This document shows, piece by piece, positions 10,401 to 17,241 of a stretch of 42,461 bases of DNA. The stretch covers positions 1 through 42,461 of the forward strand of contig JAFZAB010000206.1 in NCBI GenBank assembly GCA_017548425.1. The letters run 5' to 3'. Numbering within the stretch: position 1 is the first letter of the stretch; every line of letters starts with the position of its first letter. A program made the translations under genes and the position numbers. Below the pieces are notes generated by a model. That model had not been told where the DNA came from, did no database searches, and worked only from the letters and a program-made list of their open reading frames with translations. The DNA comes from Victivallales bacterium (GTDB lineage: Bacteria > Verrucomicrobiota > Lentisphaeria > Oligosphaerales > Oligosphaeraceae).

Positions 10401-10412
10401 GCGCAGGAATAG
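7410..10412 (+). CDS. Large ABC transporter permease with two FtsX domains
   Basis: 1000 residues. An N-terminal membrane anchor (about 18-40) precedes a periplasmic MacB-like core. A first FtsX domain with about three membrane segments spans roughly 340-450 (TVGIVIIASIFIIFTTLSMG), and two further segments lie near 470-515. A second periplasmic part follows, then a C-terminal FtsX domain at about 860-990 (LLILLLSTFAVLNTIIVSVR). This duplicated layout resembles LolC/E-like or large MacB-related permeases. The partner ATPase is 14 bases upstream. An unusual Gly/Pro/Gln/Arg-rich insert (about 214-252, including QQQPTPPPRRRGGRRMGG) interrupts the first periplasmic domain. The substrate cannot be told. 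Confidence 0.9.
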   Translation: MSFLIKLVYRDFTRRKSMTAFALLAIMATCGLIVWFVATVNPTAFSEDDGTQPFYGVYSLAISSPRELPVELADAVEANPSVRKIAYAIQQQAQVTWNSYNAQFKLNSKPSGMGERRSPAVLAIGDDEPPFELSEGRWINGPSECVIGSSAEDIIVAVPGDKPLGTIKLGEKLDITTDASSMQFTVVGKIRQKLPQDIRGQTSGMYAFGFGIGLGGKPMGGPAPQQINSKSSGQQQPTPPPRRRGGRRMGGAEVSPTTPSVYISMDDMAAVFERDIPSNIVFVQLVENADYDTFYRDIEQKLGGTLQDWGLKAHDSRVKPMQKEGAVSPQQIVAQAWSTVGIVIIASIFIIFTTLSMGVSTRTRQLAMLRTIGFTRLQVALYIILEGLALGIIGWIGGMVAGWLLLTGLVYANTGHLPLVTLSPVAIAFTGACSLCGAFLASIIPAYRAMRISPTESMIRNFHAPSARKLFRSGLYGVLLLALIPVIVFLPQLDTKLRLLLFSTVGSALLGFGFLLFIPWTITFTEKWLAPPLARLLTIHPRFLSQILTENYWRTLGTTLALSIGLALFTAINIWGSSMLNMFWTPKYIPDTLVRFHEGLAGDFVAAQTAKMPGIKTDRLMAVTVAQPNFAPAMQQLLLSEAGAMAGNAVVMGVQPEMAFRKDRPMLNLRYVEGSRESVLEAFSQPNNRVCVIPETLSKRMNLHVGDSFGLEESDVRKREVRGPQPQQGERKIYNTHSAFIPYEVVAVIDFPWVWFSKCSGVRVSAGRTAALLFAPYDMLIKDFGAIDNEFFWFDHEPNVTYAQISDYMKRVAAEAVQMKPQATSINSYSGGTLWDSGINKYFVMISSNESLNNSLASRSYSVLDAMAKMPLLILLLSTFAVLNTIIVSVRARRWEIGVLRACGVTRNDLIRMILAESLLIGLCACVLSFCFGLYYAILATKLVDYAPIFGVIAPPLTIPWTRLLPGYAIAIIVSAIAGILPAVAIARKETALLLQRAQE

Positions 10413-10424
10413 TCTCTCTTCTGC

Positions 10425-11237
10425 TTACTTAAACTCCGCCGGAAGCATCATCATCTGGTATGCCATGGCCTTCGCCATGCGATAGTGGCCCTGCGCGTTG
10501 GGATGAAGCAAATCCGTCTTCGCGTCGTGGAAATATTTCGCATGTGAAGGCGTCACGGGATACAGGCCGCTGACGCTGTTCAAATCAATCACGGGAACGG
10601 CCCACAGATTGCCTGCTTCCTTGATAACCTTCACGTATTCATCAACATATAAACCAATGTCGTTCGGATAAGATTCTTCAGGCTGGATGTTCGCGCCACC
10701 GAATGTCGCAAAGGCGCGATGAATCGGCGTCATCAATACAATCTGCTGGTCTGGAAAATTCTCTTTCAAAAATTCCATGACCGTGTTGATGCGGCCGCGG
10801 AAGGTCGCCATGTTCTTCTGGAAGACGCGACGCGGTTTCTTCATCATCTTGCCATGCGAATTGACCTCCTCTTCCACGATATTCCACCATTCGCCGATCG
10901 CCGTTCCGCTGTTAAAGTCATTGGTACCAGCAAAGATAAAGATCGCATCAACGTCACCGCCGACTTCCGCCTTCAGTTTCTTCGCCTGCTCCATGACGCC
11001 CACCCACGTGTGGCCGTTAATACCATAAACAAGTGATTCGATGCCAAGCATTTCCGGCAGATACTGCCAGTAGTTTTTCGCTGTGCCGACATGGATTTTG
11101 TCCGTGATCGAATCGCCGAGAAACGCGACTTTTTTCCCTTTCCACTGCGTGTCGGGAATCGTGGGCTCCGCCTCCGCATGAACGCACAAAGACATCGTCG
11201 CAATCGCCAAACCAGTCATCAGCAAATGTTTCATCAT
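10425..11237 (-). CDS. Secreted SGNH/GDSL hydrolase
   Basis: 270 residues from the ATG at 11237, chosen because AGGAG lies four bases upstream; the frame stays open to 11288 but that start would overlap the preceding gene. A signal peptide (about 1-23, ending VHAEA) is followed by block I VAFLGDSITD (nucleophile S43), an AGTNDF motif (block III), and DLLHPNAQGH with the Asp-His pair (block V). These are the marks of SGNH esterases/lipases acting on acylated sugars. The MFS gene ends 22 bases upstream on the same strand, so the two probably form an operon that deacylates and then imports a sugar. Confidence 0.87.
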   Translation of the reverse strand: MMKHLLMTGLAIATMSLCVHAEAEPTIPDTQWKGKKVAFLGDSITDKIHVGTAKNYWQYLPEMLGIESLVYGINGHTWVGVMEQAKKLKAEVGGDVDAIFIFAGTNDFNSGTAIGEWWNIVEEEVNSHGKMMKKPRRVFQKNMATFRGRINTVMEFLKENFPDQQIVLMTPIHRAFATFGGANIQPEESYPNDIGLYVDEYVKVIKEAGNLWAVPVIDLNSVSGLYPVTPSHAKYFHDAKTDLLHPNAQGHYRMAKAMAYQMMMLPAEFK

Positions 11238-11259
11238 CAATCTCCTATGCATAAACATT

Positions 11260-12513
11260 TCATTCATGGATTTTTCGCCGCGTCTCAATCAATAATGCCA
11301 CCGCCAACAGCAACTGGCAAGCGGGCACGAGAAAAAACGGCACATTCAAACTATGGAACACATCGCCCAGAACACCCATGAGCCATGCAAATGTCCCGCA
11401 ACCGGGCACGCCTGCGCAGGACAACCAAACGAATACCATCGTCTCATCCAGATGTTTCGGAAGACGATCGACGGAATACGTCTGGATAGTCGGCCATAAC
11501 GGAGCGATCGTGATACCAATCAGATACAACAACACAAACAGCAAGATGATGCCACCGATACGCCCCACGGCCATGTCCGAACGGACGAACGGTATCGCAC
11601 ATGACAATAGAAGGCCGACTGTACACGCAACGATAAGCGACTGCCCCAATCGCTTTTGCGGCACATAAACGCCCCATCCCATGCGGCCTGTCACCATACC
11701 CATCGCGAACACGGCCGTCGCCACGCCGCCCAGAAACGCGCCTGTTTTCATCGTCAGTTGCATGAAACTCGCCAACCAGAACGTCAAACAATATTCCGCG
11801 CCGCCCGCCAAAAACATCAGCAGGAAAAACAGCCAGAATTTCGGCGTTGACCAGATGTCCTTCGTTTGTTTTACGACAGTTCCAAGTGACAGTGTTTCAT
11901 GCTCTTCTGGAAACTCATGGCCTTTCTTTTCCGGCCATAGCAACGACAGACCCGCTGCCACCGCCAACATGAATGTGCAGAACACGACGGGCCGCCACGG
12001 CACGCCGCACATCAGCATGAAACCTGCGCCAATCGTCGTTCCCGTCACACCGATGGACCAGAATGAATGCGCGAAATTCATATACTGCCCTGTGTTCTCC
12101 TTGTGCAATTTCTGCACAAACGGCGTCGCCATCGCTTCAATGTAACCTTCGCCACACCCTGCACAGAGAATCGCCACGAATAGAAACCAATAACTATTCG
12201 CCAATGACACAGCCAGACAACCGATTCCCATGAAGAAAGCCGCTAATCCCAATGACTTGCGCAGGCCGAGCTTCGCGCCGATGAAGCCACTGACGACCAT
12301 CAGCGTCGTCATGGAGATCGTTCGTGAAATCTGCAATGCACCGCCTGCGCCCATGCCGCCTTCCGACAACGGAAAGCCTAAAGCAGTCGCGATTTGCATT
12401 AACGCCACCGGCACGATCACCGAACTCGACGCATATGCGAAGAATGTGATGAACGCAGAATAATCGTACCGATTGAACTGCAACTTGACCCGACCTTTCA
12501 ATTCATAATTCAT
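11260..12513 (-). CDS. Major facilitator superfamily transporter
   Basis: 417 residues with about twelve hydrophobic segments and charged turns typical of MFS carriers, including a central loop rich in charge (PEKKGHEFPEEHE). It resembles sugar or fucose-permease-like members, but the substrate is uncertain. The first codons of the ATG-started frame lie in a heptamer repeat (AATTCAT units), so the true start may be downstream. A TTG at 12483, ten bases after GAAAGG, would give LQFNRYDYSAFITFF and looks plausible. The secreted SGNH hydrolase follows 22 bases downstream, suggesting joint use of a sugar. Confidence 0.85.
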   Translation of the reverse strand: MNYELKGRVKLQFNRYDYSAFITFFAYASSSVIVPVALMQIATALGFPLSEGGMGAGGALQISRTISMTTLMVVSGFIGAKLGLRKSLGLAAFFMGIGCLAVSLANSYWFLFVAILCAGCGEGYIEAMATPFVQKLHKENTGQYMNFAHSFWSIGVTGTTIGAGFMLMCGVPWRPVVFCTFMLAVAAGLSLLWPEKKGHEFPEEHETLSLGTVVKQTKDIWSTPKFWLFFLLMFLAGGAEYCLTFWLASFMQLTMKTGAFLGGVATAVFAMGMVTGRMGWGVYVPQKRLGQSLIVACTVGLLLSCAIPFVRSDMAVGRIGGIILLFVLLYLIGITIAPLWPTIQTYSVDRLPKHLDETMVFVWLSCAGVPGCGTFAWLMGVLGDVFHSLNVPFFLVPACQLLLAVALLIETRRKIHE

Positions 12514-12555
12514 AATTCATAATGCATAATTAACAATTAATAATTAACAATTTAC
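12500..12555. repeat. Degenerate heptamer tandem repeat, 8 units
   Basis: Eight consecutive 7-base units: AATTCAT three times, then AATGCAT, AATTAAC, AATTAAT, AATTAAC, AATTTAC. It overlaps the first codons of the MFS frame and occupies its leader. Each unit begins AAT, and changes are confined mostly to the last four bases. Confidence 0.85.
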
Positions 12556-12683
12556 AAGTTCTCGTTTCATTATGGAAAAGTCATAATCTCAAAATACATT
12601 ATAAATATAAAATACAAACCACAATAAAATGCATAATCCATAATGAATCATTACAAATAACCATGTATGGATTATGCATTTTT

Positions 12684-12752
12684 CATTAAGCATTAAGCAT
12701 TAAGCATTAAGCATTCATAATTATGCATTATGCATTATGCATTATGAATTAT
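12684..12752. repeat. Compound heptamer repeat, (CATTAAG)4.6 then (GCATTAT)3
   Basis: CATTAAG is repeated from 12684 to 12715, the same unit as at 4466-4498. After a short junction, GCATTAT occurs three times from 12725 with a variant GAATTAT ending at 12752. The array runs into the TAA stop codon (12749-12751) of the minus-strand oxidoreductase gene. The gap 12556-12683 also contains loose CATAAT/ATTATG words. Confidence 0.88.
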
Positions 12753-13828
12753 AAAATTGCTCCTTCTGGGAACGGGATGTTGTTCAGCTTGTAGCACTGC
12801 TCCAAGACGGCGATACGTCGACGAACCGCTTCAGCCGTAATGAGTTGCGGCGTTCCTTTGCGAATTGCGTCATAGAGAGACAGATACAACTGTTTCGTCG
12901 GGCCAGGGGCGGGCTTCGCGCCAGCGCCTGCGTCAGCGGCCGTCACGGGTTCCCATGAATCCGTCGTCCATTCAAGCTTCTCGGAGCAATAAACACGGCC
13001 TTCCAGCGGCGTCATATCGACGACGCGTTTCGGCATCTTGCTCCAATCCACATACTTCCATTCAAGCTTCTTCGTGCCGCCGTGCAAACCGCCGTTCGTG
13101 CCGCAGACACACCAGCGTTCACGCGCGTAGGGATTCGTCGCCATCAGTTCGGCACGAATGATCGGTTTGTCCTTTCCGGTCAGCGTCAGATGGACTTCGT
13201 CTTCGGCGGGACCGATGGACAGGGAGGACGCCACCATGCACTGCACTTTCGGTTCGCCGTCGCCGAACAATTCCATGGCATGGTCAACGAGATGCGGCAT
13301 GTTGTTGTAGAGCTGGCCACCACCGTATTGACGGCTTGTCTGCCAATCCCAACGACGTCCGAAACCATCCCAGCAAATCTGGATGTAGGAGATTTTGCCA
13401 AGGATGCCAGAGCGGATGATGGAACGGACTTTCTGGAAATCCTCTTCGAAACGACGTTGCTGGAACGGTTGCAAGACTTTGCCCGCCGCCTTCGCTTCCG
13501 CGATCATCGAATCGACATCCGCCGTTGTAAAACCAAACGGCTTTTCGCAAAGAACGTGTTTTCCGCCCTTTAACGCCATGCGTGCCACGGGGGCATGCAT
13601 CGAATTGAACGTTGAGACAATGACCATCTCTACGTTTGGATCAGCGATCAATGCCTCGGCGGAGGCGTATGGTTTCGCATTCGGAAACGCTTCGTGAGAG
13701 CGGCGTTCGGGAATGAAATCCGCAATCGCCACCACGTCGAACATATCCCGCATGTCCTTTATCGCGCTTGCATGAATGCCACAGCCGCTACGTCCAAATC
13801 CAACAATACCAACTTTAATCGGTTCCAT
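12749..13828 (-). CDS. Gfo/Idh/MocA family oxidoreductase
   Basis: 359 residues. An N-terminal Rossmann fold starts VGIVGFGRSGCG at about 7-18; the family motif CEKPFGFT carries the catalytic Lys; and GGGQLYNNMPHLVDHAMELFG at about 168-188 holds the conserved His. The C-terminal alpha/beta substrate domain is complete. Such enzymes oxidise or reduce sugars and inositols with NAD(P) in the cytoplasm. There is no signal peptide. GGAG upstream of the ATG supports the start. It lies in a sugar-handling neighbourhood upstream of the MFS-SGNH pair, but 235 bases of repeats separate them. Confidence 0.92.
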   Translation of the reverse strand: MEPIKVGIVGFGRSGCGIHASAIKDMRDMFDVVAIADFIPERRSHEAFPNAKPYASAEALIADPNVEMVIVSTFNSMHAPVARMALKGGKHVLCEKPFGFTTADVDSMIAEAKAAGKVLQPFQQRRFEEDFQKVRSIIRSGILGKISYIQICWDGFGRRWDWQTSRQYGGGQLYNNMPHLVDHAMELFGDGEPKVQCMVASSLSIGPAEDEVHLTLTGKDKPIIRAELMATNPYARERWCVCGTNGGLHGGTKKLEWKYVDWSKMPKRVVDMTPLEGRVYCSEKLEWTTDSWEPVTAADAGAGAKPAPGPTKQLYLSLYDAIRKGTPQLITAEAVRRRIAVLEQCYKLNNIPFPEGAIL

Positions 13829-14017
13829 CTTTTGCTCCAGTCAAAATGCTGTTGTCTCCATACAGCCAGCCCCATACCATACTTTAATATATGCTTGCGA
13901 TTTATCCACAACAAACAAGCCGTCTTTTTCAATGAAATCCATTCGAAAAAACCATCCACGCGGCTATGTTATGCTTCATGACGTTCGTTTGACCTCAACT
14001 ACCAGAAAAATCCCGCC

Positions 14018-15613
14018 ATGCCCACCATCTCCCGTCTTGAATTGCTAAAACGCCTCGCCGCCGTAGCAAAACTGCCCATCCCATTGGACGGCAATCTTTT
14101 TGATGTTTTTGACAAGTTTGGCCTGCTCCGCAAATTCCGCCGCAACGGTGAAAATCTGCCCGATGCGGCCGCCACCCGCGCCGAACTTCTTCAACTCATC
14201 TACAACATCGAAGTCCTGTCGTTCTACCGCGCTCCGACGGCGGACGATATCGTCCGCATCGTCATGAACCTCTCCACCACCATCGACAGTCTCGGCAAGC
14301 ATAACGCCTTCGCGGACATCGACTACAACCATCCGCATGACCGCGCCATCTACCACGCCGTCGCCAACGGCTACGTTTCCGCGCCGCAAGATGGTATGTT
14401 CAAGCCAGATACACCGCTTTCAACAGATGAAGCCGATGACATCATCAGCCGTTTTCGCGGTTCCGTCCCCACCAAGCCTGTTGATTTCGATGAGCGTTTC
14501 AAATCCCTCTGCTCCAACGATTCCACATTGCTGACGCATGCCGCGGCCGTCAATCTTTTCAAAAAGGCCGCTCTTGTCGAACCAGACAACAGCCTTTTCA
14601 ACGACCTGCTCAACGGCATCCGCCAAGCCACCCGCCCGCAGGACACGCCGGAAACCATCAAAGGTTCGCCAGATGATTTAAATACATGGATTGGAAGATA
14701 TTCCAACGGGACGTTCATCCGTGAGGCGCATATCCAAAGCCACAAACCGGACACAGCTCCCGTGGAAATCGTCATGCTCAACGACACCCATTACAACTAC
14801 GTCAACAAACGCGACGAAGAGGAGCAGAATCCAGCCATCATGAGCACGCGGCAATATCGGATGTGGCTCCGCAACGGTGCATCCGTCGGCGTTATCGGCC
14901 GCTGCATGGCCTTTGCACGTCACGCCGACCAGACCATCATCGCAGGAGACGTGCTCGACTACTTGTCGTGGGGTTGCCAACAGCTCACCGTCGAAAATCT
15001 TTTCAGAAAGGACGTCAATCTGCTCGCCTGCCTCGGCGGTCATGACACGACACGCGTCATGCAAGGCAAAGTCGGTGATCCGACATCGTATGCATCACGG
15101 CGACAACTACTTGACAACTTCTGGCCACATGACATCACCTACGTTTCGCGCGTTTTGAAGAACAAAGTCATGGCCATCGTCATGGACAACGGCGCGTCGC
15201 GTTTCTGGGAAAGCCAAGTTGCTCCATTCAAAGCGGATATACAAAAAGCCCGCGACAACGGCCTCATCGTTCTAATCTTCGTCCACGAGCCGCTTTGCAC
15301 ACGCAATCCGAAGGAAGCGGATTGGCCGCCAATCCGCCGTAATGATCCTTATAACTATAACTATAGAGATCGTTTCGCGGGCCGTCCGCAGTCAGATGCG
15401 CATACGCTCGCCGTTTATGACACGCTTGTCTCCAACGCCGATATCGTCAAAGCCGTCTTCTGCGGCCACATGCACAGCGACTACTATACGGAAATCATCG
15501 CCACCTACAAAGACACCGACGGCAAAACCGTCGATACCGTCATCCCGCAATACGTCCACACAGGCTCCATCTATGATGGCACAGGCCATGTTTTCAGAAT
15601 CACGGTTCATTGA
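14018..15613 (+). CDS. Metallophosphoesterase with an SLH-like N-terminal segment
   Basis: 531 residues. Calcineurin-like metal-binding motifs occur in order: LNDTHYNY (D256, H258), AGDVLDY, GGHDTT in the place of GNHE, FVHEPL and GHMHSDYY. The N-terminal part is unusual. Residues 97-145 (AFADIDYNHPHDRAIYHAVA ... GYVSAPQDGMFKPDTPLSTDEA) follow the S-layer homology pattern, yet no signal peptide is present. An earlier stretch at about 48-92 is a possible weaker copy. The substrate is unknown; the fold hydrolyses phosphomonoesters or diesters. Its stop nearly touches ispD, so it starts an operon with two MEP-pathway genes. No Shine-Dalgarno is obvious. Confidence 0.82.
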   Translation: MPTISRLELLKRLAAVAKLPIPLDGNLFDVFDKFGLLRKFRRNGENLPDAAATRAELLQLIYNIEVLSFYRAPTADDIVRIVMNLSTTIDSLGKHNAFADIDYNHPHDRAIYHAVANGYVSAPQDGMFKPDTPLSTDEADDIISRFRGSVPTKPVDFDERFKSLCSNDSTLLTHAAAVNLFKKAALVEPDNSLFNDLLNGIRQATRPQDTPETIKGSPDDLNTWIGRYSNGTFIREAHIQSHKPDTAPVEIVMLNDTHYNYVNKRDEEEQNPAIMSTRQYRMWLRNGASVGVIGRCMAFARHADQTIIAGDVLDYLSWGCQQLTVENLFRKDVNLLACLGGHDTTRVMQGKVGDPTSYASRRQLLDNFWPHDITYVSRVLKNKVMAIVMDNGASRFWESQVAPFKADIQKARDNGLIVLIFVHEPLCTRNPKEADWPPIRRNDPYNYNYRDRFAGRPQSDAHTLAVYDTLVSNADIVKAVFCGHMHSDYYTEIIATYKDTDGKTVDTVIPQYVHTGSIYDGTGHVFRITVH

Positions 15614-15615
15614 TC

Positions 15616-16290
15616 ATGAATAACTTAGGTATCATTCTCGTTGCAGGCGGTTCCTCCACGCGCTTTGGAGCGGACAAGCAGTTTGCCCTGTTGGCAGGCC
15701 TGCCCGTCTTCCTCCATTCCGTCCGAGCCTTCCTCCCCTGCGCGACGGAACTCGTTCTCGTTGTGCCATCTGGACGGCAGGAAGACTTCCACGCAAAAAT
15801 CGTCCAACACAAACTGGATTCACCGAAAATCCGTTTCGCCATCGGTGGTGCAACGCGTTCGGAATCCGTGCAAAACGGTCTGGCCGCCCTTTCCTTTACG
15901 AACGGCATCGTCGCCATCCATGATGCGGCGCGGCCGCTCGCCACGGCGGAACTGCTCATGAAATTGGTAGAAGCCGCCGAAAAATTCGGCGGTGCAGCCC
16001 CCGCCCATCCCGTCACCGACACGCTGCTTGTAGCGGATGACACCAACCGCATGACAGGCGTCCAGCCACGCGACCATCTCTGGCAAGTCGCCACGCCACA
16101 GGTCTTTCAGCTTCAACCGCTTCTGGAAGCATATCGTCATGCTGCTGGGCAACCGTTCACGGATGACACACAGGTTTTCTTCCACGACGGAGGCCATGTC
16201 CAGATTGTTCCAGATTCATCCGACAACCTGAAAATCACGTATCCAGAAGATCTTGCGCGAGCCGAATCCATTCTGCTGAAAAACAAATGA
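15616..16290 (+). CDS. ispD: 2-C-methyl-D-erythritol 4-phosphate cytidylyltransferase
   Basis: 224 residues from the ATG at 15616; a TTG at 15610 is in frame but less likely. The nucleotide-binding signature GGSSTRFGADKQF at 11-23 keeps the Arg and Lys that contact CTP. VAIHDAARPL, and a C-terminal DDTQVFFHDGGHVQIV followed by NLKITYPEDLARAE, are all IspD landmarks. The enzyme joins CTP and MEP to give CDP-methylerythritol in non-mevalonate isoprenoid synthesis. The start lies two bases after the stop of the phosphoesterase gene, and the stop overlaps the ispH start (ATGA), so translation is probably coupled. Confidence 0.93.
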   Translation: MNNLGIILVAGGSSTRFGADKQFALLAGLPVFLHSVRAFLPCATELVLVVPSGRQEDFHAKIVQHKLDSPKIRFAIGGATRSESVQNGLAALSFTNGIVAIHDAARPLATAELLMKLVEAAEKFGGAAPAHPVTDTLLVADDTNRMTGVQPRDHLWQVATPQVFQLQPLLEAYRHAAGQPFTDDTQVFFHDGGHVQIVPDSSDNLKITYPEDLARAESILLKNK

Positions 16291-17171
16291 CTGAAATGGC
16301 ATCCATCATGAAGAAAAAACTCTTTCTCGCCGAACCGCTTGGTTTCTGTGGCGGTGTCCGACATGCCGTCAGAACATTTGAAAAAATGCGTGACGAATAT
16401 CCGGACGAACCAATCTACGTGCTCCACGAACTCGTCCACAATTCCGTCGTCACGCAGTCCATGCGGGAAAAAGGCGCAATTTTCGTTGACGATGTTGAGG
16501 CCATTCCCGTCGGTGCCGTTGCGCTCTTCGGCGCGCATGGCGTCACAACCGCCACGGAGGAAGCGGCGAAAAAGCGCAACCTTCGTCTGTCGAACGCCGT
16601 CTGTACGCTCGTCGTCCAACTTCAGGAAAAAGCCGCCGCGTTCAATCCGGAAACTCCGCTGGTCTTTTTCGGCGACAAGAAACATCCAGAAGTCCAAAGC
16701 ATTCTCGACCACGCCGCCGCTCACGACATCCACGTCATATCCTCCATTGACGATGTCGATTCACTGCCGCCGCTGAAATCAGCCGTCTTTCTTTCGCAAA
16801 CGACGCGCAATGCGGAAATCGTTGATGACATCGCGAAACGCCTGGCTGAACGAATCCCGCAATTCGACAACCAGGCCCATGTCTGCCCGACAGTCCAGAA
16901 ACATCAGGAAGCCGTTCGCCATCTTGCCCAGACGTGCGATGCCATGCTCATCATCGGCTCGCCCCACAGCGCCAACGGCCGTTATCTGGCCGAATTGGCG
17001 GGCATTTCAACAGGACATGCACGGCTTGTCGAGAACGCCCAACAGCTTAAGCCAGAATATTTTGACGACATCAAGACGCTTGGTCTCGGCACCGCCACCA
17101 GCACGCCCGATTCCGTCATCAAAGATGTCATTGACTGGCTTCATGCCCATGGCTTCGAAAAAGCTCAATAA
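16287..17171 (+). CDS. ispH: 4-hydroxy-3-methylbut-2-enyl diphosphate reductase
   Basis: 294 residues. The three cysteines that bind the [4Fe-4S] cluster are present: C21 (LGFCGGV), C106 (SNAVCTLV) and C200 (HVCPTVQKHQEAV). Substrate-binding residues are also kept: H51 (HELVHN), H84 (GAHGV), H133 and E135 (KHPEVQS), and Thr in SQTT at about 170-173. It makes IPP and DMAPP in the last step of the MEP pathway. The annotated start overlaps the ispD stop by ATGA; an internal ATG at 16308 (MKKKLFLAEP) is an alternative start. Having ispD and ispH adjacent gives the first committed cytidylyl step and the final step one transcript. Confidence 0.93.
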   Translation: MTEMASIMKKKLFLAEPLGFCGGVRHAVRTFEKMRDEYPDEPIYVLHELVHNSVVTQSMREKGAIFVDDVEAIPVGAVALFGAHGVTTATEEAAKKRNLRLSNAVCTLVVQLQEKAAAFNPETPLVFFGDKKHPEVQSILDHAAAHDIHVISSIDDVDSLPPLKSAVFLSQTTRNAEIVDDIAKRLAERIPQFDNQAHVCPTVQKHQEAVRHLAQTCDAMLIIGSPHSANGRYLAELAGISTGHARLVENAQQLKPEYFDDIKTLGLGTATSTPDSVIKDVIDWLHAHGFEKAQ

Positions 17172-17183
17172 CCTCCAATAGCT

Positions 17184-17219
17184 TCATCCCTTTTGTCTTT
17201 TTCGTCCCTTTTGTCTCAT
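17184..17219. repeat. Nonamer tandem repeat, 4 units (minus-strand AGRGACRAA type)
   Basis: Four 9-base units TCATCCCTT, TTGTCTTTT, TCGTCCCTT, TTGTCTCAT fill the gap between convergent ispH and the WbsX-like gene. Read on the minus strand they are purine-rich and match the repeat family at 41597-41659. Confidence 0.8.
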
Positions 17220-17241
17220 TTTCTTTCAAGACATTGGAACA

